From positions 7,066,988 to 7,130,987 of the forward strand of contig CM051022.1 in NCBI GenBank assembly GCA_027704905.1: a stretch of 64,000 nt of DNA, given 5' to 3'. Position 1 is the stretch's first letter; each line of letters opens with the position of its first letter. The notes beneath the pieces were generated by a model. The model worked only from the letters and a program-made list of their open reading frames with translations. It ran no database searches and had not been told where the DNA came from. Position numbers and translations under genes: made by a program. The DNA is from Muraenolepis orangiensis (Eukaryota; Chordata; Actinopteri; Gadiformes; Muraenolepididae). Of the stretch, positions 31,536 to 44,663 are shown piece by piece.

Positions 31536-32930
31536 TGCCGGCAATAGCAATAGAGTAATAGACCCATGCGTTGTTTTGGACCGGGACGCTCTTAAATCTT
31601 AAAAGGCCTGATGTAAGGGGGGGGTCTGAGTCCGTTTGATAGGTAGAACGCCATATTCACCGGTTTACACGTTTGCACAAGCGAAGGATCAACACGTTGC
31701 GACCCTGAACAGTTTAAAACGTAACGCGATTGATTGATTGATTGATTGGTAAAAATGAAAGAAAAAAAAGAAAAGCAAATTGAAATCCCCTCCTCCAGTG
31801 AGCAATGCACCTCCATAGACCCCCACGTTTCTACGTTAAAATTAAAAACAAATCCATAGGGCCTTTATTATAATAGTAATAACATAAATATAAACACCAT
31901 AGCATGCATAGTCGACACCTTCCTCTCTATCCGAAAAAGTCCACCCATTATGAATTAAATGGCTCATATAACAAAACCAGGTTATTCCTGAGTGAAGTTA
32001 TAGTGGCCCCCCCAACGGCTTAAATTAGTATTTGACGTGTTTTATTTTGTGTTTTTAAGTCGTATGTTTACTGAATGGAATACACTGAGCAAATATGTAT
32101 AGGACCTGCGTATTCCCCCGTAGGCCTACGCCATGTTGTTTGTAATTGGGTTTGTTATTGTTTGTGTTATCGAATAATCTGAACCAACTAATACAAGAAC
32201 ACAATTTGATACAGGATTTGTTTTTAAGACAATGCTACTCACGCTGCCCTGTTTGATTCACTCAGGTTATGAAGAAGACGTGAGTTGTAGAGTTTATATT
32301 TTTGATTTGTTTTTATTTTTTAATGGAATGATTGATTTCGCTGATTTCGCCCCCCCCCCCCCCCCCCAAAACAAATGCCCAACGTGGACTGGTGGAGGAT
32401 TTCTTTTTTTGGTTTTATGATCATTTGAATAGAGCAGAGCTGAGAAGAAGGAGGAGATCTTTACTAAAGTGCACAGTTTGGAAGTATCACTGGAAGAAAA
32501 AAGAAACCGCTGGGACTAGGAGTCCAACGACCAACGAAGATGACATCTTGGAGGAAGTCCTCCTCCTCCGCAGTGAGTACAATCACACACATGTGAAACA
32601 TGATAACATGGTTAGAAGGATGCGGGGGTGAAGGTTTAGCTGAAAACTAAATAATCAAACCCCCCCCCCCCCCCCCACAAAATAGGGGTCTTAAAGGGGG
32701 TCTCTGTATTCCAATAATAGCACACAGACAAGGGATCATGTGAAAATAACAAAACCTTTTGCACCACAAGGCTGAAAAGTGGCTGAAAGCGGCACACAAT
32801 TTAAGCCTACATGACCTTCATTCCTGGACTCATGGATTTGTTTTCAAATCAAACTCGCAGGACAAAAGCTGAACACATTTTTAAAGAGACCTATCAGTGT
32901 CCATTTATTGTTCTTGTTCTTGTTCTTCTT
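31536..32930 (+). other. kcna5 3' flank / probable 3' UTR
   Basis: AT-rich sequence after the stop with (GATT)n at 31729-31749, C runs at 32351-32368 and 32661-32677, and no other ORF of note. A clear AATAAA near the stop was not seen; one at about 33815 is far downstream. Confidence 0.45.
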
Positions 32931-32937
32931 GTTCTTC

Positions 32938-33056
32938 TGCTTCTCCTCCTCCTCCTCCTCCCCTCCTCCTCCTCCTCCTCCTCCTCCTCCTCCTCCTCCT
33001 CCTCCTCCTCCCTCCTCCTCCTCCTCCTCCTCCTCCTCCTCCTCCTTCTTCTTCTA
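32938..33056. repeat. (TCC)n microsatellite
   Basis: About 115 bp of TCC triplets with two frame-changing C insertions, ending in TTC triplets. Confidence 0.95.
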
Positions 33057-33402
33057 TCTCCATAGTAAACGTTTTGGGATTTGTGAAAACAGGTTAATAG
33101 CCCACAGGGGGGTTTCTACCTGCCCCGCCTCGCTAAACATTAAATGTGTCAGCCCCGGTCTGCAATCATCCACATGCCCCTCCTGGATGTCACACTTGGA
33201 CTGTGTTCCCCTCGGCTTTGAGGTGTTTGACAGAGTGTTCCTCGTCCGTTATTACCCCCCAGACGTGCCCTTTTCCCAGAGACTGTGAGTGTTAGCAGGT
33301 GGCGGGTATAACAGGAACGACAGAAAAAACAAGTGTGAGACAAAGGCAGAAGAAGAGCAAGAGATGAGGGGTCGAGTTTAATGGGACAAATGGGGGTTTC
33401 TC

Positions 33403-33445
<43 letters not shown>

Positions 33446-34150
33446 GGTCAGAATTGGAAATTTGCAGGCACATGCATAGTGGTTATTTGACTAAGAGAGG
33501 GAGGAAAAGGTGGTCCTTGCACGGTAAAGCGGGAGATAAATATGTGCAGCTGCCAAATGACAGTATGTGTAAATATGTCAGTGGCTTCGCCTGTTCCGCC
33601 ATTCAGTCAGTCTACACTGAAATGCTATGCTGTATACTACTCTTTGTGGCGTCCTCTCCCCTGATTGGATAAAGTGAGAACGGGATACCAAAACAATGTT
33701 TTTTTTCAGTTTACTGCAGAGTGGAGGGGATTGGGAGATCCATGTTACGTGACCAAACACTCGATGTCAGTGATGGCTGTCGCAATGTAGAGCTACTTTA
33801 CACGTATTTTAACAAATAAAGACCGCTTACAGCGCATTAACACACATAAACTATAGTGTGACAGGATCGGGCACTAATTTGAGAAAATCAGATGCGGCTC
33901 TCTGTGGTTTGATTTGAAGTGGTTGGTTGCTCGGTGCGTGAGGTCTGTCGAGACAAAAGCATACATGTACGTCTAACCTTGGCTGCCGTCGATAGAAACC
34001 ATATCTTAAAAGCTAGCCATCATCTTTTCAACCGTCTCGAATCTCGTGGATGATCTGAATGAAAATGAATATGTTCTTATTCTATTCTTACTTCTCAAGC
34101 GTGACAACAGATGCCTTCACCTGGATAAACATAGGAGTAATTAAACATCC
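33057..34150. other. intergenic, no gene; small (CT)n
   Basis: Holds (CT)n at 33402-33442 and otherwise unremarkable sequence. The short ORFs resemble nothing. Confidence 0.5.
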
Positions 34151-34156
34151 TCTCTC

Positions 34157-34320
<164 letters not shown>

Positions 34321-34948
34321 GGGAAGTACTCCTTCTGTTCCTCCTCATACGCTTCTGAACAATCACTGGCAACATCTGGACCCATTCTTCCAACGACCAA
34401 TTAACGGGGCTATTTGAGTTATTTGACATTTATTTATACATGTAGATGGTAATTACAGCTTTACCGTGTCTCAGGCTGTGCTAACTGCAAACTAGTTGTT
34501 CCCAGTTCTCTGTATCACCTGATGTAGCCTGGAATTAAACCTCAGTGACACAGCCAACAACCTGAGGGTCGTCCAATTCGGCTGGTTGTTGATCGGTTGG
34601 AATTTGTGTCATCAGATCTCATGGACCGTGCTTTATAGAGTCAGTCATGTGGCACCCTTTAGCCAATCAGAAGTTGTTATTACTTATGATGACGTGTGGA
34701 TTTGACCCAAAATGCATATATGGACCTCTGATGATTATTTTCTATTTTCAGTTTATTTGGTAACAGTAAAATCATTTAATACTCATACTGATTAAAATAA
34801 GACAGATCAAATAGATTAAAAATAAATAAATAATACAAATAATAAATTAATATATAATAATTAAAAAATGTAAAGTCATAGGATGGAAGGGGGGGGGGGG
34901 TTAGTAGGGGAAAGCCAGTTTGAAGAGGTGGGGTCTTGAAAGCCTATT

Positions 34949-35182
34949 TAAAGGATGGTAGGGTGGTTGTTTGAAGGATGGTAGGGTGGTTGTTTGAAGG
35001 ATGGTAGGGTGGTTGTTTGAAGGATGGTAGGGTGGTTGTTTGTAGGATGGTAGGGTGGTTGTTTAAAGGATGGTAGGGTGTGTTGTTTGAAGGATGGTAG
35101 GGTGGTTGTCTGAAGGATGGTAGGGTGGTTGCTTGAAGGATGGTAGGGGTTTTTTTTGAAGGATGGTAGGGTGGTTGTTTGA
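34949..35182 (+). repeat. 23-bp minisatellite, 10 copies
   Basis: Ten copies of a unit with core AAGGATGGTAGGGTGGTTG and small variations (TGTAGG, TTAAAGG, GCTTGAAGG, a T-run in copy 9). Open minus-strand frames encode a repeat peptide only. Confidence 0.95.
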
Positions 35183-35479
35183 TATAAAATTGCTAATATC
35201 AAATTGCTAATATTAATGTCAAATTGCCAATATGTTTGCTATTGTCAGGCTTTGGAGCTGCAGCCTGGGGGTCAGCAGGGGTCAGGAGGAGATCCAACAT
35301 CTTCTAACTGTTTTGTTTGCCTTGTCCGAGATGTCTCCAGGCAGCCGATGTTCTTACATAATGGCCTGTGCTCTTGCTGATTCTGTTGAAGGGCAGTTAG
35401 CCTTTAGCACACACGTAATCATTAGCAAACAAACTGCTATTGTTCACCCCCCCGCCACCCCGGTCCGATTTCTATTGTA

Positions 35480-35622
35480 ACAGCATTTAGCGCGAAGGCG
35501 CCCTCGCTACGAAGGCGCCCTCGCTACGAAGGCGCCCTCGCTACGAAGGCGCCCTCGCTACGAAGGCGCCCTCGCTACGAAGGCGCCCTCGCTACGAAGG
35601 CCACCTTTACGCTGAATGCTGT
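35480..35622. repeat. 17-bp GC-rich minisatellite flanked by inverted repeat
   Basis: Six identical copies of GAAGGCGCCCTCGCTAC (35494-35595) plus a partial copy. The array is bracketed by ACAGCATTTAGCG (35480-35492) and CGCTGAATGCTGT (35610-35622), reverse complements with one mismatch. Confidence 0.95.
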
Positions 35623-36836
35623 TCAACAGAACAGAATTGGCAAAGCAACTTCCTTTACAATAATTATATTGGTAGCGGATGTTTTAGGCCTATAGTCCAC
35701 ACGCATACTGGGCTTTTTCCTCCTTAGTTCGTAAAAACATATCCCGTCCACAGAAGCACTATTAAAAAAATAGCGCAAAGCACTGTCAAGAGCATGTCGT
35801 AACAACAGGCGGCGATATAACCCCTAACTGTTGGCCAATCAGAAGCCTGGTGAGAAGTTATTAGCGGTTCCAGTAGGCTAATAAGAATGGCGCTCCGAAG
35901 AAGTGGGTGCGCCATTCTATTAGTATTTAAGGTGAGTATTTCATACTCAAATTCATACTCAAATTCGCTAAACACGTTCTGACACCTCAGTTCCTCGATT
36001 TTTGAATAAACACTTTAAAATGTGTTCCCTTGCATATGGATGCGATGTGTACATTTTTGTACATAAAGCCCTGGAATACTTTAAAAGGGGAAGCTGGCCG
36101 ATTTCCAACCGGCTCAAGTATTCTTTCAATGGGGGAATTTTATGCAAATGAACAATGTTTACCTTTCCCGCCATGTTGAACCGCACCCGGATCTTCCTGC
36201 CCCGACTCCATCCTCAACATTGGGTTGGGGTAGGGTTTTGCATCTGCTCCTCAAAGACACAGAAAGTGTCGGAGGCTGCAGCTGCAAGCGTTATTTAACA
36301 CCGTATCCCCGATGCAGATAGATAGATAAGCGATGAGGTTGAAAAAAATGATCCTTTAACCTTGAAACGCTCTACAATGAATGGTGAATGCTTCTGACGC
36401 CGTCTCCGCGCCTCGGCCAAGGAAGCTAATCAATTTTTCTTTGTTTAGCTTGAGATAGTTTGCTTATTGACAGACAGAATCAACACAGCGGCCTTCGGCA
36501 GACGCAATTCTGTAAGCTACAGGGAGGCTTCAGCGTCTGCACTTGGTCTTCGTTTAGCGAGTAACGGTGAAGCCATCTTTGGCTTGTGTATTTGTGGTTC
36601 TTATAATGCGCTTCGGTTCTACAGTAATAGTGATTAAAAATCGGCAATTGGCAATTGCGGGAATATGATGGAGTGGAAGTGAATAATGTTTTCTTCGGAA
36701 AGAGAAAGACTGTTCCCATCCTTTGTTGTTTGGCATAATCATATTGTTACTGTAGTGTTTACAAAGGGAGCCGTGAGTTGTGATTTGGCAACGTCTTTTG
36801 TTACTTCTCGCCTCTTTGTTGTGAGAAAATGTTGAC
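35623..36836. other. unique intergenic sequence
   Basis: No recognisable mobile element. It includes ATACTCAAATTC repeated twice near 35943-35965 and ORFs under 85 codons with no family resemblance. Confidence 0.4.
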
Positions 36837-36894
36837 GATGATTGTCGTCAACATTCAGGCAGAACGTTCTGCCTGAATGTTGACGACAAACATC
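36837..36894. repeat. 58-bp palindrome, no spacer
   Basis: The central 44 bp (36844-36887) is a perfect palindrome around AAC|GTT. Two more pairs, one mismatch, then four more pairs extend it to 58 bp. A third copy of the arm tip, GTTGACGA at 36831-36838, can pair with TCGTCAAC inside the left arm. Confidence 0.97.
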
Positions 36895-37150
36895 AGAGAG
36901 ACTGAGAAGTTGTTTGTTGGTATAGCCAACAAACCAAATTGTTCACACGTTCAAATATATATCACATATTGATTAGAAAATTGTCCCACCTATTCCAATT
37001 GAAGATACATTGTAGTCTATCAAGGGCCCCTATAGCATGTGGGTGAGAATAGCCATTACAGTACAAGGTTCCAAAATGGTCATGTGACTAAAACGTGTTC
37101 TGTTACTTCACAGTGTGACATCACACGGTGGTGGGAGTATGGGGGGAATC

Positions 37151-37363
37151 AGATGATCTGAAACACACATTCATAAACACATTGTCACAATATCTCGAGA
37201 CATCTGTGCAGCTATATTGAGCTGTCGTCTCACCAAAGAGCATTAGCATGAAGGAGATACAGAGCGTTCACATGTATGAATTCCCATTCCCTGCACAGAA
37301 CAATGACAGATGAGACTAAACAGATCTGATTAGCTGTCATCATAGCATATCTATGAACCGTCC
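37151..37363 (+). repeat. dispersed repeat, copy 1 (about 210 bp)
   Basis: Nearly the same as 43786-43990 in the same orientation, sharing AGATGATCTGAAACAC, AAAGAGCATTAGCATGAAGG and CAGAACAATGACAGATGAGA. No ORF, no obvious terminal repeats. Confidence 0.9.
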
Positions 37364-37514
37364 ACCCAGATCTATGACGGATAGATCAGTCCACCAGTTG
37401 GTTCATTCCCCTGGGTCATCACACTCATGCCTGTTGATATACTAGGGGCCCCTTTTAGTCTATCAATATGTTATTTTAATAGTGAAAAATGTGCATTGTA
37501 TGCGTGGAAGTGTG

Positions 37515-37541
37515 TATCTGTGTGTGTGTGTGTGTGTATCT

Positions 37542-37599
<58 letters not shown>

Positions 37600-37645
37600 G
37601 TCACAGTGTGTGTGTGTGTGTGTATATCTGAGTATGTGTGTGTGT
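37515..37645. repeat. (GT)n microsatellites
   Basis: Several GT blocks with short interruptions; the longest is about 37547-37597. Confidence 0.95.
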
Positions 37646-38162
37646 GACTGTGTCATCAGACAAACATACACTACATTCATAGTGTACTTCTAGGCAGTAT
37701 GTTCTCATATGCCCAACTTCAGTCCAGTAGGCTATATGTGTCGCTTATTTACACCGTATGTTACAGTGGTAACTTGACGGAGAGAAATGACAGATGTAAG
37801 ATGACCAGGTGTGAGCACCTGGACCTTTATAACTGAAAAGGAACTCAACTTAGAAGAGGTTAAACAAGGCACAATAGAAAATGTGAAAGAAATTACTTAA
37901 TTTTGCGTGACTTTATTAAAACAATACAAAATCCCCCTAGAAGCATTGCAAAAGCCTTTACATGCAGACTTAATGATTGACAAAATACAAACTACACGAT
38001 ATATACTATACTTATAATAATAATAACGGTAACAAGTTTGCCTTTAATGAAAACCAATGGGAGTTATATATAAAAAAAAAACGAAATCGAGAGCTATGTT
38101 TTTCAGTCTGTGTTTTAGAGAAATGTCAATGGAGGATTTCTGATTGAGAACACGTCTCTCTC

Positions 38163-38164
<2 letters not shown>

Positions 38165-38212
<48 letters not shown>
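38165..38212. repeat. (GT)n microsatellite
   Basis: Pure GT for about 46 bp. Confidence 0.95.
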
Positions 38213-38214
<2 letters not shown>

Positions 38215-38392
38215 CTATCCCTAGAGACGCCCAAGCCTAAGCTCCATCCTCCACTCGACCCCACACGGGGGAAGGTGAAGGAGAGAATGTGCTAGAAAAT
38301 GGGATATGAAAAGGGGTGAGGAGGAGATTACGTAAGCCTCTACAGCTGCGACCGCCACTTTCGCCCCGCGAAAATAGAAAGGTTAAAGCCGC

Positions 38393-39925
<1,533 letters not shown>

Positions 39926-39953
39926 GGATCAGGTACAGACCTGTACCTGATCC
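39926..39953. repeat. 11-bp perfect hairpin
   Basis: GGATCAGGTAC (39926-39936), 6-nt loop, GTACCTGATCC (39943-39953). Confidence 0.85.
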
Positions 39954-39968
39954 TGTACCTCGCCTCCT

Positions 39969-39973
<5 letters not shown>

Positions 39974-40023
<50 letters not shown>
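39974..40023. repeat. (GT)n microsatellite
   Basis: Pure GT for about 48 bp. Confidence 0.95.
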
Positions 40024-40026
<3 letters not shown>

Positions 40027-40142
40027 TTCCCCTTCTGGCTTGTAGTCAGTAAATTTAGGAATCAATCCAATGTCTTACAGTCTGTGGTTTGAACCTCTAT
40101 CTCCTGGGAAGGACGCCTCCCTATTATTTTTGAACACAACAC

Positions 40143-40184
40143 ACATGGTGTGTATGTAAGACCTTTGTCTTATATACACCATGT
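40143..40184. repeat. imperfect hairpin ACATGGTGT...
   Basis: ACATGGTGTGTATGTAAGAC and GTCTTATATACACCATGT are reverse complements except for a 2-nt gap and one mismatch, with a 5-nt loop. Confidence 0.7.
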
Positions 40185-40512
40185 TAGGGATCTACTGGCT
40201 CCAGCATCATGTAACACTGCGTGCCTCAGGTTGGCGAATCCCAATCAGTCGCCCCACTAATGCGGTTAGATGGAGCTACTCTGTAGTGAAGAAATAGGAA
40301 GAAACGAACGCTTCGACCACCGATTATCTGAATGTAGCTTCCGTGAAGACAACACGTGCCTTTCATTGCTTTCGCTCATGTCGTTTTATTTGCAGAGTAA
40401 AAATGCAAAAGCAATGTTTTCTTTAAACCACTGACTTATGAAGAAGCGCTGTATGAGCTGCTCTATCTTCCTTTACCGCACAGAAGCTAAGGCTAGTGGT
40501 CTCTATATGGAA

Positions 40513-40621
40513 CCCTGTATTGTGCTAACCCAGTTAGTCACTATTCCCATTAGGATTGTACTGGTCTTCCAGTACAATCCTACAGGGAATTGTGACGCTA
40601 ACGGGATTAGCACAATACGGG
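40513..40621. repeat. long inverted repeat, arms about 52 bp, loop 4 nt
   Basis: Left arm 40513-40564 and right arm 40569-40621 are about 85-90% complementary; the inner 12 bp (ATTGTACTGG side) are perfect and the loop is TCTT. No ORF. Confidence 0.9.
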
Positions 40622-40902
40622 AATCGTGGTGCATCCGGTCTATCAGAATACGATTATGGGTTAATGTCTATCACATTACATGTGGGTTTCTGCAGCTGCA
40701 GCTGGAGTTGATGAGGAATTTGGTGTTTTTGGCTATAGCTTGTTTTTCTGGCAATTCAATGAACACATTAATAAATAATATATTTTAAATAACCACATAG
40801 TAAAGCCTATATAAAACAGAATCTGAATTAAATGTTTGCCATGTTTTTAAGAGCGTTAGTGCCAAATGAACATTACAGTTTCAAGTGAAACTAGAGAATA
40901 AA

Positions 40903-40905
40903 TAT

Positions 40906-40954
<49 letters not shown>
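40903..40954. repeat. (AT)n microsatellite
   Basis: Two AT blocks separated by AATAT. Confidence 0.9.
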
Positions 40955-40959
<5 letters not shown>

Positions 40960-41044
40960 GGCCTAGCCTACGATATGAAAATGTAAAAACAATTATATTA
41001 ATATATATATAAGGTAAACATAAAACAGTTTCAATTACAGCCGC

Positions 41045-41293
41045 AATAAGGGCTGGGCGATGTGGACAAAGTCAAATATCAATATCTTTGACCAAAAACC
41101 TCGATATTGACATTGAGACAATATTGTAGGGGGGACTATTGGTGCTTTCACAAAATATTTCCACAATGAGTTTACTTTTCTTTAATGCAGCTTTTAAAAC
41201 CAGGGAAAAAACGATTTTACGCTATCCAAAAATCGGAGTCAATCAAATATCGAGGCTCATATGACGATAGCGATGCACTACAGATACATTGTC
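41045..41293 (+). mobile_element. dispersed GGGCTGGGCGAT element fragment
   Basis: Begins AAGGGCTGGGCGATGTGG with repeated CAAATATC(A/G)A motifs, a sequence type common across teleost genomes. Class unknown. The hAT element at 41302 lies just after it. Confidence 0.4.
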
Positions 41294-41301
41294 TTCTGAG
41301 G

Positions 41302-41779
41302 CAGGGGTTCCCAACCCGCACGGACCGGCAGATACATGAAAAAAATCTTGCGGACCGGTTGTCAATTTTCACGGACCGGTTGTCAAAGTGTGTGTCAACA
41401 CACACCCCTAACAAAACGGCAGGGCTCGATTTCAGTATAAACGCGCATGTACGCGGAGCACCGTGAAAAAAAAAACGTCCGGTTTGCGGATGCGAACCGG
41501 CTCCCGTCGTTCACTTAAAAGTTTGCGACCGACACGTCACTAGCGCGTAGTCTCTTTAGTAGCGCGTGCAACTGAAAGTCTCTCGTTATGCCGCCGTTTT
41601 TAATCTATATATATAGATAATACTATATATATAATCTCTATATATAGATTATACCGCCTGCCGTTCACCTATACTCAAATTATTTGAGTCAAATATGATG
41701 ATAAACACTGTTTCGCGGCCCGGCAGTAACACCTCCACGGCCCGGTACCGGTCCGCGGCCCGGCGGTTGGGAACCCCTG
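41302..41779. mobile_element. non-autonomous hAT element
   Basis: Terminal inverted repeats CAGGGGTTCCCAACC at the left and GGTTGGGAACCCCTG at the right, 15 of 15 complementary. Flanks TTCTGAGG and GTCTGAGG match at 7 of 8, the hAT target length. The ends are rich in CGGACCGG/CGGCCCGG. The 478 bp hold no transposase. Confidence 0.85.
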
Positions 41780-41851
41780 GTCTGAGGTATTCACCACCAG
41801 GGCTGTACGCGGTTACAGTCATTCACCATTGGTCATTTGTTTATTTTTAGG

Positions 41852-41968
41852 CTGTGTGTGTGTGTGTGTGGTGTGTGTGTGTGTGTGTGTGGTGTGTGTG
41901 TGTGTGTGTGTGTGTGTGTGGTGGTGGGTGTGTGTGTGTGGTGTGTGTGTGGTGTGGTGTGTGTGTGT
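41852..41968. repeat. (GT)n microsatellite with GTG breaks
   Basis: About 115 bp of GT interrupted by GTGGT steps. Confidence 0.95.
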
Positions 41969-42204
41969 ATGAGCTGAAGAAGTGAATGAGTGAGAGTTAT
42001 ACCCCGTGTGCTTTAATGAATGTGCGACCATGTGCCAGCCACACATTGCTCTATTTTCACTATCGCTCCTCTCTCTCTCTCTCTCTCCCTCCCCCTTCTC
42101 TTCGGTTGGTAACCACATCCAGCGCTTACTGTTTTTCACCTCCATTCACAAAAGTCTCCTGGCGGAATGCACCGGGATACGAACGGCACACACGCGGTGA
42201 CGGA

Positions 42205-42672
42205 ACCTTTCAATGTCTACCGCGCCCACGTTCTGTCATCTGTAACGTTACATTCCGTCATTCAGTTAAGAGGCAACTCACTCACTCACTCACTCACCCC
42301 ACTCACTCACTCACTCACTCACTCACTCACTCACCACTCACTCACTCACCCACTCACTCACTCACTCACTCACTCACCCACTCACCCACTCACTCACTCA
42401 CTCACTCACTCTCTCACTCACTCACTCTCTCACTCACTCACTCACTCACTCACTCACCCACTCACCCACTCACTCACTCACCCACTCACTCACCCACTCA
42501 CCCACTCACTCACTCACTCACTCACTCACTCACTCACTCACTCACCCACTCACTCACTCACCCACTCACCCACTCACTCACCCACTCACCACTCACTCAC
42601 TCACTCACCTTTCGATGTCTGCCGTGCCCACGTTCCGTCGTCTGTAACGTTACATTCCGTCAGTTAAGAGGC
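42205..42672. repeat. (CACT)n array between direct repeats
   Basis: The array (42275-42606) is CACT with periodic CACC and TCTC variants. A 70-bp flank at 42205-42274 and a 66-bp flank at 42607-42672 are about 90% alike in the same orientation (shared CTGTAACGTTACATTCCGTC); the right copy lacks four bases. Confidence 0.95.
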
Positions 42673-42762
42673 TTCACTTTGGAGCTATGGAGTGACTGGA
42701 CATGCACCGTTTTTAAAGGACGTGCCGGCTTTCCTGTTCACTATTATGTCAAGACTCCCGGC

Positions 42763-42990
42763 AGTATAGCTCAGGAGGTAGAGCGGTCACCTCACAACCG
42801 GAAGGTTGCTGGTTCGATCCCCCGGCTCCTCCTAGCAAAAACTGTCGAGGTGTCCTTGAGGAAGACACCCTAACCCTAACTGCTCCCCTCTGTATAAATA
42901 GCTGCCCACTGCTCCTAATACTAGGATGGGTTAAATGCAGAGAACACATTTCACTGTATGTTTACATGTGACCAATAAAGAGGATTCAAT
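42763..42990 (+). mobile_element. tRNA-derived SINE, near full length
   Basis: A tRNA-like head has an A box (TAGCTCAGGAGG), a loop with CAC at the anticodon position and a B box (GGTTCGATCCC). A body follows with GAGGTGTCCTTGAGGAAGAC and a 3' part with GCTCCTAATACTAGGATGGG, ending AATAAAGAGGATTC. Related copies: 7985-8218 and 24601-24800, both minus strand. Confidence 0.85.
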
Positions 42991-43199
42991 CCTCACGATT
43001 TGTTTGTTGATAGGCGACCACAGGTCTTTCATTGGTTGGGGTTCGGTTAAGGCAGTTTTGTATAAAATAAAAGGCCTCCCCCCCTACATGCACCCACATA
43101 AACACGCTTCTCAGACACATCCTTTGCTTGCAGACTCCTATATCATTTATCTAAACATTGTCTCCCCCTTCCCTGTCATAACTCCGGGCCTCCCCTAGG

Positions 43200-43224
43200 G
43201 TTCCCCAGTTTAGGAAGCACTGGA
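43200..43224. mobile_element. isolated hAT-like terminal repeat
   Basis: CCCCAGTTTAGGAAGCACTG is the reverse complement of CAGTGCTTCCTAAACTGGGG, an hAT-style end. No partner end found. Confidence 0.35.
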
Positions 43225-43655
43225 TTAGGGTAAAGGCATCTCGCTCAAGGATGCCGACAGATAGGCTGAAGGAATTGGGGTTTTGAACCCAGAAGGTTTC
43301 AGATTCACGAACCAATCACGCTCCTCCTGGACTATCGTGCCCTCCTCATGCGATGCTGCGGAGAGACCGAGCGTATGGCTACGTTATTGACAACATTATT
43401 GTTAGAATTGATATTGGTCATCGGTTAAAAGACATCTGTGGATAAATGCACATTTCTCATCAAAAGTTATTATTACTTGCTTTAAACTTTTTGGGAGGGG
43501 TATTCATAATTCATATTCATAATTCATATTGGATTGAGTGCAAAAGCAACGTCTGCATCTGATGATGTGCGGATATGGAACGTAATGATATGTGTTTTAT
43601 CTGCATTCATCTCCTGCCGCCGAGCTCTCAGGACCTCCCCCTGGACCTCCCCCTG

Positions 43656-43770
<115 letters not shown>

Positions 43771-43785
43771 CAGACAGATCAGATC

Positions 43786-44140
43786 AGATGATCTGAAACA
43801 CGCTCCATAAACACATTGTCACAATACCTCGAGACATCTGTGCAGCTATATCGAGCTGTCGTCTCACCAAAGAGCATTAGCATGAAGGAGATAGATAGCG
43901 TTCACATGTATGACCCATTCCCTGCACAGAACAATGACAGATGAGACAAAACAGATCTGATTGGCTGTTATCATATCTATAAACCGTTCCTTAAAAAGGT
44001 CGGCAGTATAAATCAGACAGATGAGACAAGGTCTCTGATTGGCTCTTATCATATCTATGAAATGTTTCTTATAAATGTCCTCAGTGCAGAACAATGGCCG
44101 ATGAGACAAGCAAACTCATTGGCTGTTATCTAAGCAGACA
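43786..44140 (+). repeat. dispersed repeat copy 2 with tandem sub-repeats
   Basis: 43786-43990 matches 37151-37363. Beyond it, a segment of about 80 bp (GATGAGACAA..CTGATTGGCT..TTATCATATCTATGAA) is repeated twice more with divergence up to about 44140. Confidence 0.85.
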
Positions 44141-44439
44141 CGGTGCGTGAGCATTCTGCCACTTTGCATTGCTTCCGCCTGAGGACCTGCGGACCAGAAC
44201 CAGAGCCCTGTCTGGGTCTCATGCCACCACTTTGAGACCCCCACTACACGGGCTCCCAGACTCTCGTGTGGCAGTGTGACACTTCAATACCATTCCACTA
44301 GGGCTCTCCTCCTGCCTCCTTATTGGAGGGTTTAAGGGGAGAGTGGAAACAGTCTCACAATGGAAGAGCCCATTTAGGGTTCCTGAATCACAATAGAGGC
44401 ATACAGCAAGAATAGGATTTGTTACGCAATTGACTTGTG

Positions 44440-44576
44440 GGCCACTATTACAGTACTATCACTCCTATCACAGTACTATCACTACTAATCACAGTACTAT
44501 CACTACTGTCACAGTAGTATCACTACTATCACAGTACTATCACTACTATCACAGTACTATCACTACTAATCACAGC
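44440..44576. repeat. CAGTACTATCACTACT short tandem repeat
   Basis: About seven variants of a 16-20-bp unit built from ATCACAGTA/CTATCACTACT. Confidence 0.85.
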
Positions 44577-44663
44577 AGAGGAGAAAGCCACAGCTCTCTT
44601 TTTGTTCAAATCGTGTCAGCTGGCTTTGTCCACGTGGACAATTTATTTTGCCCATGGAGCGAT

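Noticed and set aside
30035..31558. 507-residue plus-frame ORF and 406-residue antisense ORF inside kcna5
   Set aside because: Shadows of the channel gene caused by its high GC third positions; Arg/His/Pro-rich and unlike any family.
36480..36742. Overlapping minus-strand ORFs of 79 and 62 residues
   Set aside because: No start context, no splice signals and no family resemblance; within chance length for AT-rich DNA.
42763..42835. tRNA-Val-like sequence
   Set aside because: It is the head of a SINE with body and tail attached, has mispaired stems and occurs in related copies elsewhere in the window.
42866..42882. Telomere-like CCCTAACCCTAAC
   Set aside because: Only two repeats, inside the SINE body, and present in the related SINE at 8100-8115; not an interstitial telomere.
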